From Quadrisphaera sp. INWT6 (GTDB taxonomy: Bacteria; Actinomycetota; Actinomycetes; Actinomycetales; Quadrisphaeraceae): a DNA stretch of 64,000 bases. A model generated the notes under the pieces. The model did not search any database, was not told the origin of the DNA, and saw only the letters and a program-made list of their open reading frames with translations. The stretch lies in NCBI RefSeq assembly GCF_015390235.1, contig NZ_VUOH01000004.1, forward strand, positions 1 through 64,000, read 5' to 3'. How positions within the stretch are numbered: the stretch's first letter is position 1; the number at the start of each line of letters is the position of its first letter. This document shows, piece by piece, positions 51,634-59,660 of this stretch. The position numbers were made by a program, and so were the translations under genes.

Positions 51634-52667
51634 GCGGCGGTCTCCAGGCGGTCCAGGACGCGGCGGACCAGCGCCGCGGCGTCGTCAGCGGTCGGGCTCG
51701 GGCGCGAGCCCTCCGGGGCCCACGTCGACGCCGGGTCGGCCCACGCCGCGGCCAGTGCCGCGGGCAGGTCGTCGTAGACGACCACGCAGCCGGGTGAGCG
51801 CTCCAGCAGCTCCTCGGCGTAGTCGCTGCGGGGCACCAGCGGCCGCCGTCCGGCCGCGACCCACAGGTTGATCGAGCCCGACGCCGACAGGTGGGCGTGC
51901 GGCGCCACGGGCACGACGGCCGAGCGCAGCAGCGCGGGCAGCGCCTCGTCGGGCACCCACCCGGTGACCTCGACGGTCCGCCCGAGCGCCGCGGCCTGCG
52001 CGGCGAGCGCGTCGACCAGGTCGTCGTGGCCCGACGACGGCGTGCCCCAGGCGAGCAGGCCGACGCCCGGCGGCAGGGCGTCGAGGGCGGCGACGACGTC
52101 GTCGTGCCCCTTGCCGGGGTAGAGGTACCCCAGCACCGCGACGGCCTCCGCGGGCCGGACCGCCCGGGGGCCGGCCGGCAGCACGGGGACGGGCAGGGGG
52201 ACGACGGCGACCGGCACCTCCTCGGCGCTCACGCCGCACGCCGCGAGCAGGCGGGCCTCGTGGCGGCTCGCGACCAGGACCGCCGCCGCCGCGCGGGCGA
52301 CCCGCACGTACCCCGTGGTGCGCCGCGCGTGGTTGGTCGCGCCGTCGCTCGCCTGGGGCAGGTCGTGCAGCGCCACCACGAGGCGCCGCTGCGCCGCGAG
52401 GGCCTCCAGCACGTCGGCCGCCTCGAGCGCCGACCGCCCGAAGAGCTTGTCGGTGACGTGGACGAGCACCGGTCCGGGAGGTGCCTCGCGCACCGCAGCG
52501 AGCAGCGCGTCGGCGGTGGGGCGCTCCGCCAGGCGCACGAGGCGGGCGTCCACCCCCGCGCCGGCTCCGACCCGGGACAGGGCGGCGTGCTGCCGCAGCG
52601 CCTCGACGACGACGCCGTGCTCGTCGGGGCCGACCACCAGGCAGACCACGGCAGAGCCCGTGCTCAT
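51630..52667 (-). CDS. GT4-like (GT-B) glycosyltransferase
   Basis: This is a 345-residue GT-B protein. HDLPQASDGATNHARRTTGYVRVARAAAAVLVASRHEARLL marks the N-terminal acceptor half. VLGYLYPGKGHDDVVAALDAL, AWGTPSSGHDDLVDAL, TGWVPDEALPALLRSAVVPVAPHAHLSASGSINLWVAAGRRPLV form the nucleotide-sugar half. The usual E(x7)E is altered: SGSINLW stands in its place. The start is ATG at 52667, overlapping the WcbI stop by ATGA, and the stop overlaps the GT2 start in the same way. It probably adds one residue to a surface polymer; donor unknown. Confidence 0.85.
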   Translation of the reverse strand: MSTGSAVVCLVVGPDEHGVVVEALRQHAALSRVGAGAGVDARLVRLAERPTADALLAAVREAPPGPVLVHVTDKLFGRSALEAADVLEALAAQRRLVVALHDLPQASDGATNHARRTTGYVRVARAAAAVLVASRHEARLLAACGVSAEEVPVAVVPLPVPVLPAGPRAVRPAEAVAVLGYLYPGKGHDDVVAALDALPPGVGLLAWGTPSSGHDDLVDALAAQAAALGRTVEVTGWVPDEALPALLRSAVVPVAPHAHLSASGSINLWVAAGRRPLVPRSDYAEELLERSPGCVVVYDDLPAALAAAWADPASTWAPEGSRPSPTADDAAALVRRVLDRLETAA

Positions 52668-53644
52668 GCGGCGAGGGCCCTGGCCGCCGCGGCGTGCCGG
52701 GCGAGGCCGGCCTCGGCCGTGCCGGGGTGCTCGGCGTACCAGCGGAGGTGGGCGTCGCGGACCTCGCCGTCGTCGAGCGGGCGGCCGTGGACGAGCCAGC
52801 CGTCGCGGCTGTCGCCCGTGTCGAGCCCGAGCGCGTCGAGGACCTGCGGGAGCACCGGCGCGTGGACGCTGTCGAGGAGCGTGCGGCCCGGGTCGCGGAC
52901 CTCGCCCGGCAGCCCGACCGCCTCCAGGACCCGCCGCGCCAGTCCGAGCAGCACCTCGTTGCCGGGGTGGTTGACGGTGTGCGTGGCGTGCGCGCCGGCT
53001 CCGGCGAGCAGGTCGACGACGGGCAGCGAGCCGTGGCGCCGCTCGCGGGAGCGCAGCTCGGCCACCGACAGGTCGCGCACCGCGCGGACGGCGGCGGCGG
53101 AGGGGACCCTCTGCAGGGGGGAGGCGCCGGCGGCCACGGCCAGGGTGCGCAGGTCGTGGTACGGCACGAGCGGCGGCTCCCCGGCGCCCGGGGAGCGCAC
53201 GATGACCTGGAACGGGTGCAGCGCCGCCCACCGGAGCACCGGCACGACGACGAGCTGGGCGCCGCCGCCACCACTGCCGCTGGACAGGCCGGTCCTCGCG
53301 GCGCGGGAGGCCACCTCGGTCGTCCCCAGCGGCAGGCCGCGGTAGCCGCCGGCGACGGGCTGCGACACGAGCACGTCGACCTGGGCGAGCAGCGCGTCGA
53401 GGTGCGGCAGGTCGTCGGCCTCCAGCTCGTGCACCGGGGGCACGCGCACCGTCCGCACCTGCGCGTCCGGGCCGTCTCCCAGGACCACGCGCAGCGACTC
53501 GGCCTGGCAGTTGCCGTGCACGACGACCAGGGGCCGCTCGTCCTGCGGCACCTCGCGCAGCCCGTAGAACTCGCCGTAGTGCCGGCGACGCCCCTCGTCC
53601 GCGGACGCCCCGACGCCCACCCCGTCGCCCGCCACGTCGCTCAC
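52664..53644 (-). CDS. WcbI-like polysaccharide biosynthesis protein
   Basis: This is a 326-residue WcbI-family protein. The family motif is VVVHGNCQAESLRVVLG near residue 38, followed by a VPPVHELEADDLPHL segment and QPVAGGYRGLPLGTTE. WcbI binds CoA and is thought to acylate capsular polysaccharide. ISPPVL/VPYHDLRTLAVAAG and the hydrophobic mid part are consistent with an SGNH-like fold. GTG at 53644 is the start. It leads a coupled operon with the GT-B and GT2 genes and is divergent from another GT4 gene 106 bp away. Confidence 0.85.
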   Translation of the reverse strand: MSDVAGDGVGVGASADEGRRRHYGEFYGLREVPQDERPLVVVHGNCQAESLRVVLGDGPDAQVRTVRVPPVHELEADDLPHLDALLAQVDVLVSQPVAGGYRGLPLGTTEVASRAARTGLSSGSGGGGAQLVVVPVLRWAALHPFQVIVRSPGAGEPPLVPYHDLRTLAVAAGASPLQRVPSAAAVRAVRDLSVAELRSRERRHGSLPVVDLLAGAGAHATHTVNHPGNEVLLGLARRVLEAVGLPGEVRDPGRTLLDSVHAPVLPQVLDALGLDTGDSRDGWLVHGRPLDDGEVRDAHLRWYAEHPGTAEAGLARHAAAARALAA

Positions 53645-53649
53645 GCCTC

Positions 53650-53756
53650 GATCACTGCTGGAACAGTAGGCGCGCGCCGCGTTCCGGCCAGTCGAGCGAG
53701 CCGTTCGGTGATCGGACGCGGAACCGCGTCAGAGGTGGTTCGATCAGGCAGTGATC
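53650..53756. promoter_or_regulatory. Divergent promoter region with 9-bp inverted repeat at both ends
   Basis: GATCACTGC at 53650-53658 is inverted at 53748-53756 (GCAGTGATC), next to the start of each divergent gene. Between them is a G+C region with GTTCCGGCCAGTCG and a run TGGTTCGATCAG. A shared operator or leader is possible; the repeat is short, so chance cannot be excluded. Confidence 0.35.
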
Positions 53757-54959
53757 CTCCGCTCCCCGGGGTCCGCCACCGCGCGCGGTGGCTTCGCCCC
53801 CGTGCTCACCAGCCGCCGCCTGACCGTGGCGGTGCTCGGCCCGAGCCGGTACCCGGTGGCCGAGCCGTACTCGGGGGGCCTGGAGTCGTTCGTGGGCGGG
53901 CTCGTCGCCGGGCTGCGCGCCCGCGGCCACCGCGTGCTGCTCTTCGCCGCGGAGGGCTCCACCGGGGCCCAGCCCGAGGTGCTCGCCGGGGGCGGGTGGC
54001 AGCCCGACGAGCTCTCCGCCCAGGACCCGTCCATGCCCGCCGCGGCCTTCCTGCGCGAGCACCACGCGCACCTGCGCGTGCTCGACGCCCTGCGCACCAC
54101 CTACGCCGACGAGGTCGACGTCGTCCACAACAACTCCCTGCACTACCTGCCGCTCTCGCTGGCCGCCACGCTGCCGGCCCCGGTGGTCACCACGCTGCAC
54201 ACCCCGCCCATCCCGTGGCTGACCAGCTCGCTCGACGCCGGGGGCTCCTCGCACGCCTTCACCGCGGTGAGCCGCTTCACCGCCCGCCAGTGGACCCCGT
54301 GGGTGGGCCAGGCCGACGTCGTCCACAACGGCGTCGACCCCCGGCGCTGGCCGCTCGGACCCGGCGGCGGCGGCCTGCTGTGGTTCGGCCGGCTCGTCCC
54401 CGAGAAGGCCCCGCACCTGGCGCTCGCGGCCGCCGCGGCCGCGGGGCAGCACCTGCACCTCGTGGGGCCGGCGCTCGACCCCGACTACTTCGACGCCGAG
54501 ATCGCCCCCCACCTGGGCGCGCGCGCCACTTGGCACGGCCACCTCGGCGGTGGCGAGCTCGCCCGCGCCGTCGGCCGCGCCAGCGCCATGCTGGTCACCC
54601 CCGCCTGGGACGAGCCCTTCGGCCTGGTCGCCGCGGAGGCCGCCATGTGCGGCACCCCGGTGGTGGCGTTCGACCGCGGGGGCCTCGGCGAGGTGCTGCG
54701 CCCCGGCGTCGGGCAGCAGGTCGGTGCGGTGGTCCCCGCCGACGACGTCGAGGCGATGGCCGCGGCCGTCGGTCCCGCCCTCGCCCTCGACCGCCGCTCG
54801 GTCCGGGAGGCGGCGCTGTCGCACCTGTCGGCGCAGGCGATGGTCCGCCGCTACGAGCAGGTGCTGCTGGCCGCCGCCTCGTCGCCGGCGCTGTCCGGTG
54901 CGCTCCCGGCTACCGCCATCGGCGCGGCGAGCGACCAGGTGTCGGCCGCGGCGTCGTAG
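53751..54959 (+). CDS. GT4 family glycosyltransferase
   Basis: This is a 402-residue GT-B enzyme. GPSRYPVAEPYSGGLESFVGGLVAGLRARGH is the N-terminal glycine loop. NNSLHYLPL, TLHTPPIPWLTSS, VSRFTARQW and VHNGVDPRRW follow. The C-terminal half has LWFGRLVPEKAPHLALAAA, HLVGPALDPDYF and the catalytic EPFGLVAAEAAMCGTPVV with the paired glutamates. It is of the WsaF/UDP-sugar GT4 type. GTG at 53751 is the start. Its 3' end overlaps the convergent GT2 gene by 109 bases, which is unusually long for this region. Confidence 0.9.
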   Translation: MILRSPGSATARGGFAPVLTSRRLTVAVLGPSRYPVAEPYSGGLESFVGGLVAGLRARGHRVLLFAAEGSTGAQPEVLAGGGWQPDELSAQDPSMPAAAFLREHHAHLRVLDALRTTYADEVDVVHNNSLHYLPLSLAATLPAPVVTTLHTPPIPWLTSSLDAGGSSHAFTAVSRFTARQWTPWVGQADVVHNGVDPRRWPLGPGGGGLLWFGRLVPEKAPHLALAAAAAAGQHLHLVGPALDPDYFDAEIAPHLGARATWHGHLGGGELARAVGRASAMLVTPAWDEPFGLVAAEAAMCGTPVVAFDRGGLGEVLRPGVGQQVGAVVPADDVEAMAAAVGPALALDRRSVREAALSHLSAQAMVRRYEQVLLAAASSPALSGALPATAIGAASDQVSAAAS

Positions 54960-55831
54960 TCGACCAGCCCGTCCTCGCGGAACCGCTCCAGCCACCCCGT
55001 CATCGGCCACCAGCCCCAGCGCCGGTGGAACACGGCGGCGTTCCTCACGACCGCCTCCAGGTGCCGCACCGGCGGTGACTCCACCGGGTGGTGCTGGTGG
55101 TGCGCGTCCGCCCCGCCCACCCAGAACAGCGAGCCGTCCAGCGCGCGGACGGTGGCGGCGACGTCGGTGTCCTCCCCGCCGTAGCCGCGGTAGTCCTCGC
55201 AGAACCCGCCCGCGCGCTGCCAGTCGCGGGCCGTGGTCGCGAACGAGAGCGACCAGAACAGCCACCACTGGTCGGGCCCCGCCAGCACCACCTCGCCGGG
55301 CTCCGGCGCCGGGCGCGCCCGGTGGGGCTCCGCGGCTCCGGGCAGCCGGGCCAGGTCCGCGGTGGACGCGACGCGCACCTCCGGTGGCAGGTACGCCACC
55401 GGACCGCACAGCAGCACCGGCCCGGCTGCAGCCCTGACGACGTCGGACGCCGCGGCCCGCGCGTAGGTGGCCACCAGCGCGGGGGAGGGCACGCAGTCGA
55501 CGTCGAGCAGCACCAGCAGCTCCGCACCCCGCTCGACCGCCGCGGCGGCTGCGGCGTTGCGCGCCGCGGCCAGCGGCAGCTCGTCCTGCTCCGGCGGCGG
55601 GAACAGGGGGACGTCGACGACGACGCGGCGCGTCCCCGCCGCTGCCGGCACCTCGTCGAGCACGGCCCGGACGCCGGGGTCTCCCATCGCCGCGACGACG
55701 TGCCACGCGGGTGCCAGCTCCTGGGCGGCCAGCCCCAGCAGCTGCCCGCGCAGGTGGTCGTGCCGCCCGGCCACGATCGTCAGGACGGCGACGACCGGGC
55801 TGTTCGTCGGCTTGCTCGTCGGGCCGCTCAT
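54851..55831 (-). CDS. GT2 family glycosyltransferase
   Basis: This is a 326-residue GT-A protein with a galactosyltransferase-like C-terminus. Motifs are VAVLTIVAGRHDHLRGQL, LLVLLDVDCVPSPALV (DxD), WWLFWSLSFATTARDWQRAGGFCEDYRGYGGEDTDVAATV and HHQHHPV. The last 40 residues (after GLVDYDAAADTW) are Ala/Ser-rich and lie antisense to the neighbouring GT4 end, so a shorter functional protein is likely. The start is ATG at 55831, overlapping the upstream GT stop (ATGA). It is the last gene of a three-GT coupled operon. Confidence 0.87.
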   Translation of the reverse strand: MSGPTSKPTNSPVVAVLTIVAGRHDHLRGQLLGLAAQELAPAWHVVAAMGDPGVRAVLDEVPAAAGTRRVVVDVPLFPPPEQDELPLAAARNAAAAAAVERGAELLVLLDVDCVPSPALVATYARAAASDVVRAAAGPVLLCGPVAYLPPEVRVASTADLARLPGAAEPHRARPAPEPGEVVLAGPDQWWLFWSLSFATTARDWQRAGGFCEDYRGYGGEDTDVAATVRALDGSLFWVGGADAHHQHHPVESPPVRHLEAVVRNAAVFHRRWGWWPMTGWLERFREDGLVDYDAAADTWSLAAPMAVAGSAPDSAGDEAAASSTCS

Positions 55832-56901
55832 CGCGCACCCCCGGCGCGCTGCGCCGCCGCCAGGCGGTCGGCGGTCTCGTCGAGGAACGCCGCAGCGCGC
55901 CGGGCCCCGTCGCCGGGGGCCCACCGCTCCCAGGGCCCGGCGCCGACGGCCCGCGCCCGCTCCAGCAGCCCCGGCCACTCCTGCGCCGCCGGCCAGGCGT
56001 CCAGCGCCACCAGGCCCTCCGCGCGCAGCAGCTCCGCGCGGCGCACCTGCTCGTCGAAGGGCCGCTCCTGCGCGACGACGACGGCCGCCCGCCGGGCCGC
56101 GGCCACCTCGGCGACGGCGTTGTGCCCGCCGTGGACCACCACGACCTCCGCCCGCTGCAGCGCGTCCCACACGTCGGGGCGCGTGCCCGCGGCGTCCAGC
56201 GACGAGCCGGGCACGAGGTGCTCCCACGTCCACCCGGGGGTGGCGCCGACGGCGGCGCGCAGGTCGGCGTCGGTGACGTCGCGGCCACCGCTGCCCCACA
56301 GCACGAGCACCCGCCCGGGCTCGGAGGCCCCCGACGACGTCGGGCGCCCGTCGAAGCGGGAGAACGCCCCCACGTGCACCACCGGCGTCCTGCCCCGGTG
56401 GTCGTCCGGCTGGTCGTCCGGCTCCTCGCCCGGCTGGTCGTCGCGGTCGTCGACGGCAGAGGGCCGGGGCGCCGGCCAGGGGGCGAGCAGCGCCTCGGCG
56501 AGGTCGCGCCCCAGCCGGTGGGGGACGTCGTCGCGGTCGCCGAGCATCGCCGCGACCACCACCGGCACCCCGCACAGCCGCACCAGGGCCGTCGCCTCCA
56601 CCGAGACGTCGGTGACGACCAGCGACGGCCGGGCCTCCTCGAGCCACCGCACCACGGCGGCGCTGCGGCCCAGCAGACCCGCGTGGTGGCGCGGCACCCA
56701 GTGGAGCGCGCCGCGGGCCGTGGCCGAGGGGCGGTCGACGGGCTCGGCGTCGTCGCGCTCCAGCTGCACCCAGCCCTGCGTCCACCCGGCGGGTCGCGGG
56801 GCGGAGCTGAGCGCGGTGACCGGGGTGCGCAGGTGCTCGGTGACGGCCACCAGGCGCTGCACGTGCCCGGCGCCGTGGTGGTGGACGTACCAGCCGATCA
56901 C
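55828..56901 (-). CDS. MurG/GT28-like glycosyltransferase
   Basis: This is a 357-residue GT-B protein of the MurG/GT28 or UGT type. GWYVHHHGAGHVQRLVAV is the N-terminal 'G..G.GH..R...' loop. The C-terminal half has VLVLWGSGG, WEHLVPG, AEVVVVHGGHNAVAEVAAARRAAVVVAQERPFDEQVRRAELL, in which the HGGHN...E...PFDEQ segment binds the nucleotide-sugar. An Asp/Glu/Gln-rich insert (DDQPGEEPDDQPDD) near residues 165-180 joins the halves. The start is GTG at 56901, overlapping the stop of the upstream gene by GTGA; the downstream GT2 also overlaps. The acceptor is probably the same glycan as for its neighbours. Confidence 0.85.
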   Translation of the reverse strand: MIGWYVHHHGAGHVQRLVAVTEHLRTPVTALSSAPRPAGWTQGWVQLERDDAEPVDRPSATARGALHWVPRHHAGLLGRSAAVVRWLEEARPSLVVTDVSVEATALVRLCGVPVVVAAMLGDRDDVPHRLGRDLAEALLAPWPAPRPSAVDDRDDQPGEEPDDQPDDHRGRTPVVHVGAFSRFDGRPTSSGASEPGRVLVLWGSGGRDVTDADLRAAVGATPGWTWEHLVPGSSLDAAGTRPDVWDALQRAEVVVVHGGHNAVAEVAAARRAAVVVAQERPFDEQVRRAELLRAEGLVALDAWPAAQEWPGLLERARAVGAGPWERWAPGDGARRAAAFLDETADRLAAAQRAGGAR

Positions 56902-58064
56902 GCGGGCACCCCGTCTGCTCCGGCCCGACCAGCCGCCCGTCCAGCCGCCTGCGCTGCAGCGCGCTCGGCGGCCCGGCGGTAGAGCTCGCGGTGCGCCAGC
57001 GCGACGTCGTGCCGCTGCGCCCGGCGCTCCTCGGCGCTCGCCGCCGCTCCGGAGCACCCCGCCAGGGCCCGCTCGAGCCCGTCGGCCAGGGCTGCGGGGT
57101 CGAGCAGGTCGACCTCCACCAGCGCCTGCTGCTCCGCCAGGTGGCCCACCCGGCCGGCGACCACCGGCACCCCGAGGTCGTGGCACAGCTCCAGCCACCC
57201 CGAGTGCGTGCCGTGCCCGTAGGCCAGCACCGAGGCGTCGAGCTCGCGCAGGTAGGCGCGCAGCTCGGCGTCGTCGAACCTGCCGTGCACCCGCAGGTCG
57301 AGGGCGCCGTCGCGGTCGGCGCCCCGCAGCCACGCCACCAGCTCGGCGTCGTGGCGGGGGAAGGCCGGGTCGAGGGCCTCGTCGTGCACGTCGACGCGCA
57401 GCAGCACCCCCGGCAGCCGGCCGACGGCCTCGGCCAGGGACCGCAGCACGGGCAGCGCCACGAGGTTGGCCCGCAGCCCCTTCAGGTGCAGCCCGACCAC
57501 CCGCTCCTGTCCGGGTCCCCGCACCGGCCGGGGGAGCCCGACCTCGTCGAGGGGCGCGATGTGAGGGTGCGGCACGACGACGGCGTCGCGCCCCCAGCGC
57601 TGCGCGATCTCGGCCGCGGCGCCCGGGGTGAGGGTGACCACCTCGTCGGCGCCGGGCACGAGCACGTCGAGCAGCGCGAGGTAGCCGGTCTGGTCGGTCA
57701 GGTGGGGGTTCTGCAGGTCGTGGACGGTGAGCACCAGCGCCCGCCCGGCGTCGTGCACGGCGGCGACCAGCTCGCGGAGCTGCTCGGGCGTGCGGCCCTC
57801 GAACCCGAAGTGCAGGTGCAGCACGTCGAAGCGGTCGGCGTGCGCCGCGACCCACGCCGCGTCGAGCGCGGGCGAGGGCCGCCAGCCCCCGCCGCCGTCG
57901 CCCTCGTCAGCGGCGTCGGACCTGTCGCTGACCACCTCCACGCCGGTGACCCGCTCGTCGCCGAGGTGGGCCACGTAGTCGTGGTCGCCGGGCACGTGGA
58001 GCACGGAGACCGGTGGGGCGATCGGGACGGGCACGACGGGCAGTGTGCTGCGCGGGTCCGACAC
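56898..58064 (-). CDS. GT4-like glycosyltransferase
   Basis: This is a 388-residue GT-B protein. The N-terminal half has SVLHVPGDHDYVAHL, FDVLHLHFGFEG, LTVHDLQNPHL and EVVTLTPGAAAEIAQRWGRDAVVVPHPH. The C-terminal half has VGLHLKGLRANLVALPVL, RVHGRFDDAELRAYLRELDASVLAYGHGTHSGWLELCHDLGVPVVAG, where HSGWLELCHDLG stands for the E(x7)E segment. A C-terminal Ala/Arg-rich tail follows. GTG at 58064 is the best start; the frame is open further but without similarity. It heads the three-GT operon that runs down to 54851 and is divergent from the MFS exporter. Confidence 0.83.
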   Translation of the reverse strand: MSDPRSTLPVVPVPIAPPVSVLHVPGDHDYVAHLGDERVTGVEVVSDRSDAADEGDGGGGWRPSPALDAAWVAAHADRFDVLHLHFGFEGRTPEQLRELVAAVHDAGRALVLTVHDLQNPHLTDQTGYLALLDVLVPGADEVVTLTPGAAAEIAQRWGRDAVVVPHPHIAPLDEVGLPRPVRGPGQERVVGLHLKGLRANLVALPVLRSLAEAVGRLPGVLLRVDVHDEALDPAFPRHDAELVAWLRGADRDGALDLRVHGRFDDAELRAYLRELDASVLAYGHGTHSGWLELCHDLGVPVVAGRVGHLAEQQALVEVDLLDPAALADGLERALAGCSGAAASAEERRAQRHDVALAHRELYRRAAERAAAQAAGRAAGRAGADGVPA

Positions 58065-58180
58065 CCGCCCGCTGGACCCCTCCCCGCCCCGCCGGCCGGT
58101 CGTTCGCCGAGGGTGGACGGCGGCGGCGCGGCGCCGGGCTCCGCGCCCGGCGGCGGCCGGACAGGGACCAGGGTGGGGGT

Positions 58181-59467
58181 GTGGGAGCACTCGGGACGTC
58201 CGCCGCCGGCGTCGACCGCCGGTTCGCCCGGCTGTGGGGGTCCACGGCCGCCTCGTCACTCGGCACGGGGCTGGTGACGATCGCGGCGCCGCTGCTCGTG
58301 GCCACCTGGTCCACCGACCCGCTCGTGGTCGCCTCGTCGTTCGCCGTCGCGTGGCTGCCCTGGCTCCTGTTCGCCCTGCCGGGCGGGGTGCTGGTCGACA
58401 GGGTCGACCGCCGCCGGCTGCTCGTGGTGCTCGACGTGGTGCGGGCTGCGGCGCTGCTGGCGCTCGCCGCCGCCGTGGTGGGCGGTGCGGAGCAGCGGGC
58501 TGGCACCGCCGTCCTGTTCGCGGTGCTGTTCGTCGTCAACGGCGCCGAGGTGGTCAGCCGCACGGCCGGGCAGACCGTCGTGCCCGACGTCGTCGGCTCG
58601 ATGTCGCTGGAGCGCGCCAACGGCTGGCTGTTCGGCACGGCCGTGCTGATGAACGGGGTGCTCGCGGCGCCCCTGGCGGGGTTCCTCTTCGCCCTCGCCG
58701 CAGGGGCGCCCTTCGGGGTGGCCGCCGCCGCGATGGTGGTCGGCGCCCTGCTGCTGGCCGCGCTGCCCGGCACCTACCGCGCCGCGCGCCCCGCGCGCGG
58801 GACCAGCGGCTCCGGGGCCGGTACCGGGCCCGTGCGCACCGTCCTCGGCGAGGTCGGCGAGGCCTTCGCCTGGCTGGTGCGCCAGCGGGTGCTCCGCACG
58901 ATGGCACTGCTCATCGGCCTGCTGAACCTCACCTTCACGGCGGCCCTGGCCCTGCTCGTGCTGGTCGCGCAGCAGCGGCTGGGGCTGGGGCCCGTCGGCT
59001 ACGGCGTGCTGGTGAGTTGCATGGCGGTCGGCGGCATCGCGGGCGCTGCCGCCGGCGACCGCGTCATCGCCTGGGCCACCCCCACCTGGACCGTCCGGAT
59101 CGGCCTCCTGGTCGAGGCGGGGATGCACCTCGCCCTCGCGTGGTCCACCAGCACCGTCGTCGTGGCCGTCGCGCTCGTCGCCTTCGGGGTGCACGGGTCG
59201 CTGTGGGGCATCGTCGGCACCACGCTGCGCCAGCGGCTCACCCCGCCGGAGATGCTCGGACGGGTCGGCAGCGCCACGCTCTTCACCTCCGCCGGCGGCA
59301 ACTGCGTCGGGGCGCTCCTCGGCGGCCTGCTCGCCCAGGCCGCCGGCCTGACCGCCCCGTACTGGGTCGGCTTCGTGCTCGCGCTCGCGGTGACCGCCGC
59401 CACCTGGCACGTGTTCTCGCAGGCCTCGATGGCGCAGGCCCACGCCCCGTCCGCAGGTCGGGCGTGA
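58181..59467 (+). CDS. Major facilitator superfamily exporter (EntS-like)
   Basis: This is a 428-residue protein with twelve predicted helices. The loop after helix 2 reads GGVLVDRVDRRRLLVVLDVVRA, the MFS 'G.l.DR..rR' motif. RTAGQTVVPDVV and ERANGWLFGT are typical of the EntS/MFS_3 drug and siderophore exporter group. GTTLRQRLTPPEMLGRVGSATLF is the signature in the second half. The cargo cannot be inferred. GTG at 58181 is the start. It is divergent from the glycosyltransferase operon, and a palindrome (copy D) follows its stop. Confidence 0.88.
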   Translation: MGALGTSAAGVDRRFARLWGSTAASSLGTGLVTIAAPLLVATWSTDPLVVASSFAVAWLPWLLFALPGGVLVDRVDRRRLLVVLDVVRAAALLALAAAVVGGAEQRAGTAVLFAVLFVVNGAEVVSRTAGQTVVPDVVGSMSLERANGWLFGTAVLMNGVLAAPLAGFLFALAAGAPFGVAAAAMVVGALLLAALPGTYRAARPARGTSGSGAGTGPVRTVLGEVGEAFAWLVRQRVLRTMALLIGLLNLTFTAALALLVLVAQQRLGLGPVGYGVLVSCMAVGGIAGAAAGDRVIAWATPTWTVRIGLLVEAGMHLALAWSTSTVVVAVALVAFGVHGSLWGIVGTTLRQRLTPPEMLGRVGSATLFTSAGGNCVGALLGGLLAQAAGLTAPYWVGFVLALAVTAATWHVFSQASMAQAHAPSAGRA

Positions 59468-59492
59468 CGGCCCCGCCCTCCCGTGGACCCGC

Positions 59493-59556
59493 GCTCCGGA
59501 GGTGCGCCCCTTGGTCGTGACCGCTCGGTCACCCCGAAGGGGCGCATCTCCTGAGC
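59493..59556. repeat. Nested palindrome, copy D (64 bp)
   Basis: Arms GCTCCGGAGGTGCGCCCC and GGGGCGCATCTCCTGAGC pair with two mismatches around the same 28-nt core length. The inner dyad is perfect here: GTGACCG-CT-CGGTCAC. It lies between the convergent MFS and membrane-protein genes, followed by a 13-bp tandem repeat. The rest of the gap (59468-59647) has no gene. Confidence 0.85.
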
Positions 59557-59597
59557 ACCGCGTCAGGAGCCAGCCCCGCCGGGCGGGCACCAGCCCC

Positions 59598-59660
59598 AGC
59601 GGGTCGTCCCAGCGGGTCGTCTCAGCGGGTCGTCTCAGCGGGTCGTCTCAGCAGGTCGGG
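59598..59660. repeat. 13-bp tandem repeat (AGCGGGTCGTCTC)
   Basis: Four copies of AGCGGGTCGT(C/T)(C)C and a fifth partial lie just downstream of, and partly inside, the stop codon of the minus-strand gene at 59648. It resembles the GCGGGTCA repeat at 32592 in both sequence and position. It could be a slippage-prone 3' region. Confidence 0.7.
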
